A DNA stretch of 64,000 nt, taken from contig NZ_KL370881.1 in assembly GCF_000702265.1 (NCBI RefSeq), positions 146,789 through 210,788 of the forward strand, read 5' to 3'. The DNA is from Butyrivibrio sp. NC2002. Lineage in GTDB: Bacteria > Bacillota > Clostridia > Lachnospirales > Lachnospiraceae. Each line of letters opens with the position of its first letter. Position 1 is the stretch's first letter. Shown here piece by piece: positions 16,429-25,541 of this stretch. The notes beneath the pieces were generated by a model that worked only from the letters and a program-made list of their open reading frames with translations, did not search any database and had not been told where the DNA came from. The translations under genes were made by a program, and so were the position numbers.

Positions 16429-16458
16429 ATAATAGCACATCACTGTATATTATGGCAA
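16429..16458 (-). promoter_or_regulatory. Promoter of the M23-bactofilin operon
   Basis: Minus strand TTGCCA (16453-16458), 18-bp spacer, TATTAT (16429-16434). Predicted start near 16422, just ahead of the ribosome binding site. Confidence 0.5.
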
Positions 16459-16506
16459 TTATGTGTGATCTGGCTCAATGTTTGGCTCATAATATCCACA
16501 CTTTGA

Positions 16507-16535
16507 TTTACAATACAGTGAAAAGATAATATAAT
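16507..16535 (+). promoter_or_regulatory. Promoter of the SEC-C / thrS operon
   Basis: TTTACA (16507-16512), 17-bp spacer, TATAAT (16530-16535): close to full consensus. Just downstream lies an imperfect dyad TGACA-TTAAT-TGTC (16547-16560) flanked by two GGATTAT words. Confidence 0.8.
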
Positions 16536-16600
16536 AAGTAGGATTATGACATTAATTGTCGGATTATCAGTATTTAAAAAATTGGAAGTGAGGTTACAAT

Positions 16601-17110
16601 ATGGCTTTATTAAAACAGTGGCGTGATATGGCTTATTCAGAGAAGGCTGATAAGGCACAGCTGCAGAAACTTTGGACAGATTATTTTCAGAAGGAGCGTG
16701 ATATCTACGCAATCCTTCTTAAGAACCCTGATGAGACAGTAAAGGGTACAGTCAAGGAATTGGCTGATAAATATGGCGTTGATATCATGACTATGACAGG
16801 ATTCCTTGATGGTATCAATGATTCACTTAAAGAGCAGAACCCTATCGATGATATGGAAGAAGATACAGAGGTTCAGCTCGGATTTGATAAGGAACTGCTT
16901 TACAAGAACATGGTAGCTGCAGGTGCAGATTGGCTCTATGGTCTTGAAGAGTGGAATGAGATCTTTTCTGAGGAGAAGCAGAAGGAGCTTTACAAAGAGC
17001 AGAAGGCTTCTCAGACAGTAAGAAAAGAAAACAAGATCTATCCCAACGATCCCTGTCCGTGCGGAAGCGGAAAGAAATATAAGAAGTGCCACGGTAAGGG
17101 CAAATTCTAA
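16601..17110 (+). CDS. SEC-C metal-binding domain protein
   Basis: A 169-aa protein. The last 20 residues are a SEC-C zinc motif ([17 protein letters not shown]) as at the C-terminus of SecA. The first 140 residues are helical and charged ([36 protein letters not shown]...) and match no enzyme I know. The family is linked to SecB or ribosome contacts in SecA; a role for this stand-alone protein is not assigned. It lies 39 nt before thrS with no terminator between them, so they probably share the strong promoter at 16507. Confidence 0.85.
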   Translation: MALLKQWRDMAYSEKADKAQLQKLWTDYFQKERDIYAILLKNPDETVKGTVKELADKYGVDIMTMTGFLDGINDSLKEQNPIDDMEEDTEVQLGFDKELLYKNMVAAGADWLYGLEEWNEIFSEEKQKELYKEQKASQTVRKENKIYPNDPCPCGSGKKYKKCHGKGKF

Positions 17111-17149
17111 AATGACTGTACCCGGTAGGTACGGTAGAAAGAGGAAAAA

Positions 17150-19027
17150 ATGAACAAAGAAGAATTTCAGGAAGTTTACAGACATTCATTGGCACACATC
17201 CTGGCAAAAGCCGTAATCGAGCTTTACGGAAAAGAAACCCAGTATGCAATTGGTCCGCAGGTAGCTGACGGTTGCTATTATGATTTCGTTTTGCCAAAGG
17301 CTGTGACAGAAGATGATTTCAAGACCATCGAAGATAAGATGAGAGAGATCATCAAGAGAAGAGAGGACTGGACAAGAAAGGAAGTTTCTAAAGCGGAAGC
17401 TCTGGAGATATTTAAGGATCAGAAGTTTAAGACTGAGCTTATAAATGATCTTCCGGAAGGTGAGACTATCACTACATACAATACAGGTGATGACTTCATC
17501 GACCTCTGCAGAGGACCTCATGTGGATAACTCTCAGGAACTTATGAATGTATCATATAAGATCAAAGCTGTTTCAGGTGCTTACTGGAGAGGCGATGAGA
17601 AGAGAGATTCCATGACTAGAATCTATCTGTATGCATTCCCTTCAAAGGATGAGCTTAAGGCGCACCTTAAGATGATCCAGGAGGCTCTTGAGCGCGATCA
17701 CAAGAAGATTGGAGCACAGCTCGATCTTTTCATGTTCGACGAGACAGCACCCGGTATGCCTTATTGGCTTCCCAGAGGCTGGAGAATGTATCAGACTCTG
17801 CTTAAATTCTCAAGAGACATTCAGGATAGACATGGCTACACAGAAATAGCAGCTCCGCTTATCGACAACAAAAAGCTTTGGCTTATCAGCGGACACTGGG
17901 CTCATTATATCAACAACATGTTTATTGTTCCCGGTGTTGCAGGTAATGTTCATGCCGATACAGAGATTGCTGATGTATATGAGAGCATGGAAGAGGATGC
18001 AGCAAAAGCTCCTGTAAAGATTGAGAGAGGTTCTGTGATCTATAATCGTGAGCAGATCGACACAATGGGAGCTAAGCCCATGAACTGTCCCAATGCCATG
18101 ATGACTTATAAGAGAACTGTTCATTCATACAAAGAACTTCCTATCCGCTACAGTGAATATGATGTTCTTCACAGAAAAGAAAAATCCGGACAGATGAACG
18201 GACTTTTCAGAGTACAGGAATTCCGTCAGGATGATGACCATACATTTGTAATGGAGTCACAGATTGAATCAGAGATCGAGGATATCATCTCAATTGCAGA
18301 TGAGATCTATTCTACATTTGGTGTAACCTACAGAGCAGAGCTTTCAACACGCCCTGATGATTTCATGGGTGACATCGAAGTATGGAACAGAGCAGAGGCT
18401 TCACTTAAGAAGATTCTTGATGATAAATACGGTGAAGGCGGCTACGAGATCAACGAGGGTGATGGCGCTTTCTATGGTCCTAAGATCGATCTTCAGATCA
18501 AGGATGCTCTTGGAAGAGAGTGGCAGTGCGGAACTATCCAGCTTGACTTCCAGCTTCCTCATAACTTCGGACTTACATATCAGGCACAGGACGGAAGCCT
18601 TGAAATGCCTGTTGTAATACACAGAGCTATTTACGGTTCACTTGAGAGATTTATCGGTATCATCATTGAGAACTACAAGGGTGCATTCCCGTTCTGGCTC
18701 AGCCCTTATCAGGTAGGTATTGTTCCTATCCGTGTTGAGCACAATGAGTATGCTAAGAAGATCGCTGACCTTCTTATGGACAACGGTATCAGAGCAGAAG
18801 CTGATTATTCCGACAACAACATGAAGGAAAAGATCAAGAAGTTCAAGAACTACAAAGATCCTTATATCATCGTACTTGGTGATAAGGAAGCAACTGAGAA
18901 CACAGTATCTATCAACCTTCGCGGTTCAAACAAACAGCTTCAGAATGTACCGCTCGATAAATTTATTGAGATGTGCAAGACTATGAATGAAAAGCATCTC
19001 CTTGATCTTATCGATACTGTAGAATAA
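17150..19027 (+). CDS. thrS: Threonyl-tRNA synthetase lacking the TGS domain, with an internal insertion
   Basis: A 625-aa class II aminoacyl-tRNA synthetase. It begins directly in the N2 editing domain (HSLAHILAKA at 12-21, CRGPHV) without the ~60-residue TGS domain of E. coli ThrRS. The catalytic domain keeps the zinc/active-site residues: Cys of PMNCPNAM (~313), RKEKSG, QDDDH and VVIHRAIYGS. Between GHWAHYINNMF and PMNCP lies a ~45-residue extra segment (about 260-305) where E. coli has only ~12 residues. The C-terminal anticodon domain (VGIVPI...IIVLGDKE) is complete. Attaches Thr to tRNA-Thr. Nothing resembling a T-box leader lies in the 39-nt gap or the operon leader. Start: GAGGAAAAA upstream of the ATG. 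Confidence 0.93.
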   Translation: MNKEEFQEVYRHSLAHILAKAVIELYGKETQYAIGPQVADGCYYDFVLPKAVTEDDFKTIEDKMREIIKRREDWTRKEVSKAEALEIFKDQKFKTELINDLPEGETITTYNTGDDFIDLCRGPHVDNSQELMNVSYKIKAVSGAYWRGDEKRDSMTRIYLYAFPSKDELKAHLKMIQEALERDHKKIGAQLDLFMFDETAPGMPYWLPRGWRMYQTLLKFSRDIQDRHGYTEIAAPLIDNKKLWLISGHWAHYINNMFIVPGVAGNVHADTEIADVYESMEEDAAKAPVKIERGSVIYNREQIDTMGAKPMNCPNAMMTYKRTVHSYKELPIRYSEYDVLHRKEKSGQMNGLFRVQEFRQDDDHTFVMESQIESEIEDIISIADEIYSTFGVTYRAELSTRPDDFMGDIEVWNRAEASLKKILDDKYGEGGYEINEGDGAFYGPKIDLQIKDALGREWQCGTIQLDFQLPHNFGLTYQAQDGSLEMPVVIHRAIYGSLERFIGIIIENYKGAFPFWLSPYQVGIVPIRVEHNEYAKKIADLLMDNGIRAEADYSDNNMKEKIKKFKNYKDPYIIVLGDKEATENTVSINLRGSNKQLQNVPLDKFIEMCKTMNEKHLLDLIDTVE

Positions 19028-19036
19028 TACTTTATA

Positions 19037-20632
19037 GTGAATGAGAGATTAATGGATACCATTAACGATTTAACAGGTTATAAAAAGAAGATATTATCGG
19101 CAGCAGGTATATTTGCATACTTCGTATCTGCAGCGATGCTTGTATATTCGGTATTTCTTTCTATAAGTACTGATATATGGTACGACGAACTCTTTAGTAT
19201 GGAGTTCGCCTGCCGTGATATTTCGGAAATGATCCAATTAACAGCGGCGGATGTTCACCCGCCGCTGTATTACATTGTCATACATTTTTTCGTTTTTATA
19301 TTTGAAAAAATAAATATTGATGCTGTAGTAGCTGCTAAGCTGGCAAGCGTAGTGCCATTTATTATTTTGTATATATACGCCATTACTTCAGTAAGGAAAA
19401 GATTCGGTACTTTTACAGGTGGGATTTTCTCACTGGCAGTTATAGGCATGCCAAATATTTCAGAATACCTGGTTGAAATCAGAATGTATAGCATTGCTAT
19501 ATTCTTTATTACAGCGCTTTGCATCCATTCTCTGCCGTTTCTTGAAGAGGATAAGGATAAGCAGATAAGAGGGCTTAAGTGGGGAAAAGCAGCGCCTCTG
19601 TTTATATACGGACTTCTTGCATGCTATACCCAGTATTATGCTGCTGTAGCTGTTTTTGCAGTGTATTTGTTCCTTGTTGTATGGTCGGTCAGAAAAAACA
19701 TAATGCAGCTTGGTATTTTGCTTATAAGCGGAAATCTGACGGTTATATGCTACTATCCCTGGATAGGAAAAGTGTTATCACAGGTAGGAACGGTATCAGA
19801 GAATTACTGGATTCAGGAGCTGACTATAAGAAGCCTTGGCGGTGTTGTGAAGTATCTGATGAAGCCATCTTTTTTTAATGATAAGCTGTCGATTGTTCTT
19901 GCAGTTTTGATGACACTCCTTGTTTTGGCTGTAGTGATCCTGAATATAAGGAATGCAAAGGTATGGCTGATGTTCATGCCCATAACAGGTATTGTAGCAT
20001 TCGGTTTTGCTGCATCTATGCTTATCAGACCGATTTTTATATACAGATATATGCTTCCCGGAATGGGCGCATTCTGGCTGGGCATTATAATCGGATGCAG
20101 AAATATTCTGGATAATGACATAAAAAGATCCGGTATTTTATGGCGCATTATGAGGGCAATCCCTTATGCTGCAGCGCTTTTTATGATCGTATTTAGTATC
20201 AGAGATTACTGGGCTTTCAGGGGAAATGAGTTGTACAGAAAAGTAAACATGGTAGAGACGAAAAAGCTTTTTGCTGAGATTTCAGATAAGGAAGATGCTC
20301 CGGTAATTATCTGCAATTTTGATCATGTCTGTGGTCTTATGGCCTATTATCTTGATGAGAAAGAGAGCAGAGACGATATGCCGGTTCTTTTATACGGAAT
20401 GGAGCCTGAAAAGCTGATCATGGATATGCTTCCTGAGACAGGTCATATTGAAAATGCTCAAGACATAAAGAATATTTTATCATCAGGGAAAAAAGTTCTC
20501 TTTATGGGAAGCTTTAATTCCAGAGAAGACCTCCTGAAAGAATGGGAGAACGAAGCCGGAATTAAGAGTGAAAACAAAGGCAGTTATCTGCTTGAAAGAT
20601 ACTGGTTTGATGTATTTGAACTCTCGCTTTGA
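19037..20632 (+). CDS. Polytopic GT39-like glycosyltransferase membrane protein
   Basis: A 531-aa protein with about 10-11 hydrophobic helices. The motif WYDELFSMEFACRDISEMIQLTAADVHPPLYYIVIHFF near residues 50-90 is the first-loop signature (acidic residue plus DxHPPLYY) of lipid-linked sugar transferases of the ArnT/PMT class (GT39/GT83, GT-C fold). It probably moves a sugar from a polyprenyl-phosphate donor to a surface molecule; the acceptor is unknown. The C-terminal ~120 residues are soluble. The start is uncertain: GTG at 19037 or ATG at 19052, and neither has a good ribosome binding site, which suggests translational coupling to thrS 9-24 nt upstream. Confidence 0.8.
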   Translation: MNERLMDTINDLTGYKKKILSAAGIFAYFVSAAMLVYSVFLSISTDIWYDELFSMEFACRDISEMIQLTAADVHPPLYYIVIHFFVFIFEKINIDAVVAAKLASVVPFIILYIYAITSVRKRFGTFTGGIFSLAVIGMPNISEYLVEIRMYSIAIFFITALCIHSLPFLEEDKDKQIRGLKWGKAAPLFIYGLLACYTQYYAAVAVFAVYLFLVVWSVRKNIMQLGILLISGNLTVICYYPWIGKVLSQVGTVSENYWIQELTIRSLGGVVKYLMKPSFFNDKLSIVLAVLMTLLVLAVVILNIRNAKVWLMFMPITGIVAFGFAASMLIRPIFIYRYMLPGMGAFWLGIIIGCRNILDNDIKRSGILWRIMRAIPYAAALFMIVFSIRDYWAFRGNELYRKVNMVETKKLFAEISDKEDAPVIICNFDHVCGLMAYYLDEKESRDDMPVLLYGMEPEKLIMDMLPETGHIENAQDIKNILSSGKKVLFMGSFNSREDLLKEWENEAGIKSENKGSYLLERYWFDVFELSL

Positions 20633-20676
20633 ATAAACAGGCGACATATATAGATTGAACATATAAGGAGAAGTTT

Positions 20677-21300
20677 GTGAAAAAGGGACTATTTAGCGGA
20701 AAGAAAATAATTGCTATATTTATGACGGCAGGCATAGCTGCAGGTTTCTTGGAGAGCGCGGAGGTAAGCTATAGAATAAAAGCCGAGGCAAAAGTTGAGG
20801 ATCTGAGCGAAGCTTCGGGATGCAGCTTTATTGTGCCCGCAGGCTTTGTTATGACAGCTGACGAGGGCGTTTTTGTCAATGAACACTATCCGCTTGAATC
20901 CGCTAATATTACTTATAAAGTCAGCTATCTTCCAAAGGAAAAGGTTCTCACCAACAAAGAAAAGGCTGATGGAGTTTCAGCTACCGAAAGCGATGAAGAA
21001 CTACTTTATGATAATCTTACAAAAGATATCTATGAGGAAATACAAAAGGAAAACTATGTAAATCTCTATGGTGAGGATGTGGATTTTGGAGTAGATTCGT
21101 TTAATGAAAACACTATCGATGGATATCCCGGATATATGATCGAAACGCATCTAACTCCCACAGGTTCTCAGACAGTTTACCAGAAGATTTTCATCATCCT
21201 GTCCAGATACAAGGCTTTCAGCATAATTTATTCCCGGGCAGATGATGATGATTTTGAAGAAAGCTTTGCAGAGAGCATAGATAGTATTCACGTAAGATAA
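20677..21300 (+). CDS. Secreted protein of unknown function
   Basis: A 207-aa protein starting at GTG 20677, 7 nt after AAGGAG. The N-terminus is a signal peptide (KKGLFSGKKIIAIFMTAGIAAGFLESAEVSYRIKAEA), with cleavage likely after AEA or nearby. The mature part is a mixed alpha/beta domain (PAGFVMTADEGVFVNEHYPLESANITYKVSYLPKE...GYPGYMIETHLTPTGSQTVYQKIFIILSRYKAFSIIYSRADDDDFEESFAESIDSIHVR) resembling exported PsbP/DUF1795-like lipoproteins in pattern, which is a weak resemblance. No catalytic motif is seen. It follows the GT39-like gene and may share its transcript. Confidence 0.7.
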   Translation: MKKGLFSGKKIIAIFMTAGIAAGFLESAEVSYRIKAEAKVEDLSEASGCSFIVPAGFVMTADEGVFVNEHYPLESANITYKVSYLPKEKVLTNKEKADGVSATESDEELLYDNLTKDIYEEIQKENYVNLYGEDVDFGVDSFNENTIDGYPGYMIETHLTPTGSQTVYQKIFIILSRYKAFSIIYSRADDDDFEESFAESIDSIHVR

Positions 21301-21331
21301 AGGCAATCCTCCTGCTTATGAGGAATGGTAT

Positions 21332-21374
21332 AAAAAAGCTGGAAAAATGAGATAAATCATTTTTTCCAGCTATT
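21332..21374. terminator. Terminator between the secreted protein and trkH
   Basis: 14-bp stem (AGCTGGAAAAATGA with TCATTTTTTCCAGCT, one bulged T). The A6 flank on the left gives a U-tract for the leftward trkH transcript; the right flank is only moderately T-rich. Confidence 0.8.
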
Positions 21375-21380
21375 CTTATC

Positions 21381-22826
21381 TTATCGTTTTGACCAGGTAT
21401 CCGGTGAGAAGAGTATGAGCATTGGCAACAGCTCAAGTCTTCCTGCAAGCATGTCAAACATCAGGACAAATTTGGATAATACAGAGAAATGTGCAAAGTT
21501 TCCTGTGGGTCCTACCATGCCAAGACCGGGCCCTATGTTATTAAGAGTAGCAGCTACAGAAGTAAAATTCGTCTCATAATCAAATCCGTCTGCTGAAACA
21601 ATCAAAGTAGAAACTATGAATATGATAACGTACATACTAAGGTAGGCAGATACGGACTTTACAACTGTGGTTTCAACAGGCTGTCCGTCCATATATACTC
21701 TTTTTACAGATTTGGGATGAACAATGTAAATAAGTTCATTCTTGATGGCCTTCAGTAATATAAGCACTCTGGATAGCTTAAAACCGCCTCCTGTTGAACC
21801 TGCACAGGCTCCGAATAACATAAGCAGAGCAAGGAGTGTTCTTGCAAATTGCGGCCATGTGTTAAAGTCGAGTGTGGCAAAGCCGGTTGTAGTCATGACT
21901 GAAACAACTGAGAACAGAGAGTGGTGGAACGATTCAAATGGTGTAGCGGTGATATTGGCTCTGTAAATGAGTATTGCGATTATGGTGGCAGATCCAAACA
22001 TAAGGGCAAGGTAGAGCTTTACTTCATCATTTTTTAAGGCTTCCTTTGGACGCATGGTTATCAGGTAATAATATACACTGAAGTTTATTCCGCAGAGAAT
22101 CATAAATACGGTTATTACTATCTGCGAAGGAGTATTGAATGCTCCGATACCTGCGTTTGTTATTCCGAAGCCACCGGTACCAACCGTAGCAAATGTTGTA
22201 ACAAGTGCTTCATACAGGTTAAGCCCTGTGAAAAGCAGTAAGATCACCTGCGTAAGAGTTATGCCAAAATATATAAGGTATAGAATTTTGGCTGTTTCTC
22301 TGACCTTCGGAACGAATTTGCCAACTGAAGGTCCGGGTGACTCGGCTCTCATAAGATGCATGCTGTATCCACCGGACATAGGCATGATTGCAAGAATAAA
22401 GACTAAAACACCCATGCCGCCAATCCAGTGCGTGAAGCATCTCCAGAACTGAACACTCATATACATTTCAACATTGGACAAAATGGTGGAACCTGTTGTT
22501 GTGAGTCCGGAAATGGTTTCAAATAAAGCATCCACATAGCTTTTAGTAACTCCTGTCAAAGTAAAGGGAAGAGCACCGATCATACTGATTATGATCCAGG
22601 TAAGAGCGGTGACAACAAAGCCTTCCCTCGCATATAGTGCCACATTTGCCGGCTTAAAGGAAACACCTATGGCGCCGGCTACGAGACAGGAAACGGAAAT
22701 AGCCATAAATACAATAATGCAAAGAGTCTCATGATATATGAGAGCTGTCACAAGTGGCAGCAACATAAGAAGTCCCGTTATCTGCACTACTCTAAAGAGC
22801 AGAAAACGAATCATTCCGTAATTCAT
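21381..22826 (-). CDS. trkH: Trk/Ktr-type potassium transporter membrane subunit TrkH
   Basis: A 481-aa polytopic transporter with the repeated membrane-pore-membrane design of the SKT superfamily. P-loop-like filter segments with the diagnostic Gly are visible: SGLTTTGSTIL (first repeat), FATVGTGGFGITNAG, VSVMTTTGFATLDFNTWP and LNNIGPGLGMVGP. Also typical are GACAGSTGGGFKLSRVLIL and the N-terminal FSLIFRVIG-like helix. Imports K+ (coupled to Na+ or H+) under control of the TrkA ring. Encoded 26 nt downstream of trkA in the same direction, so a trkA-trkH operon. Confidence 0.95.
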   Translation of the reverse strand: MNYGMIRFLLFRVVQITGLLMLLPLVTALIYHETLCIIVFMAISVSCLVAGAIGVSFKPANVALYAREGFVVTALTWIIISMIGALPFTLTGVTKSYVDALFETISGLTTTGSTILSNVEMYMSVQFWRCFTHWIGGMGVLVFILAIMPMSGGYSMHLMRAESPGPSVGKFVPKVRETAKILYLIYFGITLTQVILLLFTGLNLYEALVTTFATVGTGGFGITNAGIGAFNTPSQIVITVFMILCGINFSVYYYLITMRPKEALKNDEVKLYLALMFGSATIIAILIYRANITATPFESFHHSLFSVVSVMTTTGFATLDFNTWPQFARTLLALLMLFGACAGSTGGGFKLSRVLILLKAIKNELIYIVHPKSVKRVYMDGQPVETTVVKSVSAYLSMYVIIFIVSTLIVSADGFDYETNFTSVAATLNNIGPGLGMVGPTGNFAHFSVLSKFVLMFDMLAGRLELLPMLILFSPDTWSKR

Positions 22827-22852
22827 AAAAATATATCTCCCAACTTTATTAT

Positions 22853-24214
22853 TTATGCAAGGATGTCGGAAATATCCTGAAGTCCCATACAGCTTGTAAT
22901 GATGATCACAGTATCTCCGGCTTGAATTGTGCTCTGGCCGGTAGGAGAGATGATTTCTCCATGTCTGTTGATAAGTGATACGATAACACCTTTTTTCAGG
23001 TTCATTTCTGCAAGAGGAACTCCGATAACTTTTGAGTTTTCGGTGACAAGAAATTCAAGAGCCTCTACCTTGCCGTCGTTCATCTTGTAGAGAGCTTCGA
23101 TACTGTTGTTCCCCAGGGAATTGCTCATTCCGCGCACGTACTTAAGTATCCTCTGAGCTGTGATATGTTTAGGATAAACAATACTTCCAATCTGCAAAGT
23201 ATCGATGATATCACCATAATTTACGCGGTGAACCTTGGTTATGAGCTTTGCTTTTGGATTGACGCTCTTTACATACATAGAGAGCATTATATTTTCTTCA
23301 TCAACGTTGGTGGTTGCAACGAAGGATTCTGTTCCCATAAGTCCTTCTTCCATCAGTGTATCCTTGTCTGTTCCGTCTGCATTGATTATAAGTGCTGAAG
23401 GCAGAAGCTCCGACAAAGCTTTGCAACGCTCAATATCTCTGTCAAAAAGTTTAACATCTATTCCAAATGTAATAAGCTGCTGTGCAAGATAATAACCGGT
23501 TGAACCACCGCCTACGATTATGGCAGAGCGCACTCTTGTGGTGGGTAGACCGATCTTCCTGAAAAAGTCAGCAATGTTTCTTGATGCTCCAACAATAGTA
23601 AGTTCATCTCCGGGACAAATAATAAAGTCACCGCGGGGAATAAAGACTTCGTCATTTCTTTCTACAACTGCGATAAGGACCTTACTTTTTATCTCAGACT
23701 GCAGATCCTTCAGGGATTTGCTTGCAATCCTGCTGTCCTCAGCAACAGTCATGTGCACTATCTCAGCACGACCTCTTGCGAAGGTTTCAATCTTAGTTGC
23801 AGCAGGGAATTTTAATAGTCTTGCTGCTTCGTTAGCGCATAATTCCTCAGGATTAACAATAAGTGATAATCCGAGTTCTTCCTTTATGAAATCAACTTCT
23901 TTTTTGTAGATGGGATTTTTAACACGCGCAATGGTGTTACAATGACCGGCCTTTCTTGCGATAAGGCAACAAAGAAGGTTAAATTCATCATTTCCTGTTA
24001 CAGCGATCATAAGATCGGCATACTCTATGCCTGCATCCTTCATTACAGAATAGCTGGCACCATTTCCTACTATGCCCATAACGTCAAAATTATTAACCAG
24101 AGTCTGTATGACGTCACGTCTCTGCTCAATAACAGTAACATCGTGACCTTCTCCGCTAAGCTGTTCTGTAAGCGCCACACCGACGTTACCGCAGCCAACG
24201 ATAATAATCTGCAT
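22853..24214 (-). CDS. trkA: Trk potassium uptake regulatory subunit TrkA
   Basis: A 453-aa cytosolic protein made of two RCK repeats. Each repeat has a Rossmann NAD(H)-binding fold (MQIIIVGCGNVGVALTEQLSGEGHDVTVIE at 1-30; SAIIVGGGSTGYYLAQQL near 231) and a RCK_C/TrkA-C ligand domain (about 140-220 and 370-453). It forms the gating ring for TrkH and senses nucleotide, likely ATP/ADP or NAD(H). Start ATG at 24214 with TTGGAGGC upstream. Promoter: extended -10 TGGTAGAAT on the minus strand about 36 nt upstream. Confidence 0.95.
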   Translation of the reverse strand: MQIIIVGCGNVGVALTEQLSGEGHDVTVIEQRRDVIQTLVNNFDVMGIVGNGASYSVMKDAGIEYADLMIAVTGNDEFNLLCCLIARKAGHCNTIARVKNPIYKKEVDFIKEELGLSLIVNPEELCANEAARLLKFPAATKIETFARGRAEIVHMTVAEDSRIASKSLKDLQSEIKSKVLIAVVERNDEVFIPRGDFIICPGDELTIVGASRNIADFFRKIGLPTTRVRSAIIVGGGSTGYYLAQQLITFGIDVKLFDRDIERCKALSELLPSALIINADGTDKDTLMEEGLMGTESFVATTNVDEENIMLSMYVKSVNPKAKLITKVHRVNYGDIIDTLQIGSIVYPKHITAQRILKYVRGMSNSLGNNSIEALYKMNDGKVEALEFLVTENSKVIGVPLAEMNLKKGVIVSLINRHGEIISPTGQSTIQAGDTVIIITSCMGLQDISDILA

Positions 24215-24246
24215 TTTTATGCCTCCAATTTTTTAAACATACTGAG

Positions 24247-24255
24247 TATATTCTA
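24247..24255 (-). promoter_or_regulatory. Extended -10 upstream of trkA
   Basis: The minus strand reads TGG-TAGAAT (plus attcta at 24250-24255). The -35 region is poor. Confidence 0.35.
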
Positions 24256-24487
24256 CCACAACTAAGCATATTAAGTATTAATATTTGAAACTTTCCGCAT
24301 CTGGGCAGTTTCTGTTAATATATAGAAAGTGCGCATAGATTAGGGATTTTTTATAAATTAATCGTTAAAAACCCAGCATTTATCCTTTTTTTAGATTAAT
24401 TTATATGCCATTCATTGTTTTTTCAACGGATGATACTTATACTTTTTGTTAGTGAGGGGATGAATGTTATAAGGAGATTACTTTAAT

Positions 24488-24892
24488 ATGAGAGATTTTC
24501 TTTATCGTTTTTTTCAGGGACGATATGGAGCCTATGGAACTGACAAGCTGACCAAGTTTATGCTTGCGATAGCTGTCATTCTGTTAGTGCTATCTTTCGC
24601 AACTCCCCTGGGATTTCTATATTATTTGGCCTTTGTGCTGCTGTTTTATTGTTACTTCAGGATGTTTTCTAAGAATATACCGGCAAGGTATAAGGAAAAT
24701 GAGGCATTTGTCAAAGTCATTGATCGTATGGTCAACTTTTTTAGAGGTATTGGCTGCAACTTTTCTCAGCGAAAAAAATACCATATTTATAAATGCCCCA
24801 ATTGCAAGCAGAAAATACGTATACCAAGGGGAAAGGGGAAAATCGTAGTGAAATGTCCAAAGTGCCAAAATGAATTTATCAGGCACTCGTAA
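24488..24892 (+). CDS. Small membrane protein with C-terminal zinc ribbon
   Basis: A 134-aa protein. Two adjacent hydrophobic helices lie at about residues 21-55 (LTKFMLAIAVILLVLSFATPLGFLYYLAFVLLFYCYF). A basic linker follows, then a zinc ribbon at the C-terminus (CPNCKQKIRIPRGKGKIVVKCPKCQNEF). The MJ0042-type ribbon preceded by two helices recurs in Lachnospiraceae proteins of unknown function. The ribosome binding site AAGGAG is 9 nt upstream. The next gene, a flavodoxin, starts 61 nt downstream without a clear terminator, so the two may be co-transcribed. Confidence 0.75.
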   Translation: MRDFLYRFFQGRYGAYGTDKLTKFMLAIAVILLVLSFATPLGFLYYLAFVLLFYCYFRMFSKNIPARYKENEAFVKVIDRMVNFFRGIGCNFSQRKKYHIYKCPNCKQKIRIPRGKGKIVVKCPKCQNEFIRHS

Positions 24893-24953
24893 ACTTGTGA
24901 TTTTCACTAGTGTACTACCGGATACCTGAGGGTTTGCGTATATCGAGGAAAGA

Positions 24954-25505
24954 ATGCTTAAGTATTTAGTAGTGTATGCAAGTGAATCCGGAAATACCAA
25001 GAAAATTGCCGATGAGATATTTTATGCCCTTCCGTCTGATTCCAAAGAGGAGATAAATGTACGCAGCTGGAACGGCAGGCATGATGCAGAAACTTATTTT
25101 ATCGGCTTTTGGGCTAACCGCGGAACCTGCTCCCTTGAGATAATAGATCTGATATCTTCACTTCATAAAAAGAACGTGGCATTTTTTGGAACGTGCGGAC
25201 TTGGAAACGACGCAGAGTACTACAAGCTATTGGAAAAAAGCGCCGTTTTGTGGCTCGCCGATGACAACTTTTTTATCGGGTCATACTTTTGCCAGGGATC
25301 TATGCCTGCACTTATCAGAGAAAAGTATGAGACTTACAGGGACAGGCTGCCGGATTCGGATTTTAACAGAATGATGACAATAATAGATGAGGGACAAAAA
25401 CATCCTGACAAGCAGGATCTTCTAAAGGCAAATGTGTTCACAGATACCGCGATCCACAAAATTCAGAATAACGACGAGTATTCACGACTTAAAAATATAA
25501 TTTAA
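24954..25505 (+). CDS. Flavodoxin family protein (BilS-like)
   Basis: A 183-aa protein with the FMN phosphate-binding loop ASESGNTKKIADEI near the N-terminus, followed by a flavodoxin-like fold (YFIGFWANRGTCSLEIIDLI, VAFFGTCGLGNDAEYYKLLEK). The WANRGT and GTCG segments resemble the flavodoxins (PF12641-like) of gut Clostridia, including BilS, the partner of bilirubin reductase BilR. No BilR-like reductase gene is near, so that function is only a possibility. It probably carries electrons in the cytosol. Closed by a strong terminator shared with traX. Confidence 0.8.
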   Translation: MLKYLVVYASESGNTKKIADEIFYALPSDSKEEINVRSWNGRHDAETYFIGFWANRGTCSLEIIDLISSLHKKNVAFFGTCGLGNDAEYYKLLEKSAVLWLADDNFFIGSYFCQGSMPALIREKYETYRDRLPDSDFNRMMTIIDEGQKHPDKQDLLKANVFTDTAIHKIQNNDEYSRLKNII

Positions 25506-25541
25506 GAGGCAAAGCTTAAAAATGAAAGCTTTGCCTCTTTT
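25506..25541. terminator. Intrinsic terminator of the flavodoxin gene
   Basis: Perfect 12-bp stem GAGGCAAAGCTT/AAGCTTTGCCTC (25506-25517, 25526-25537) followed by T5. It also lies at the 3' end of the convergent traX gene. Confidence 0.9.
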
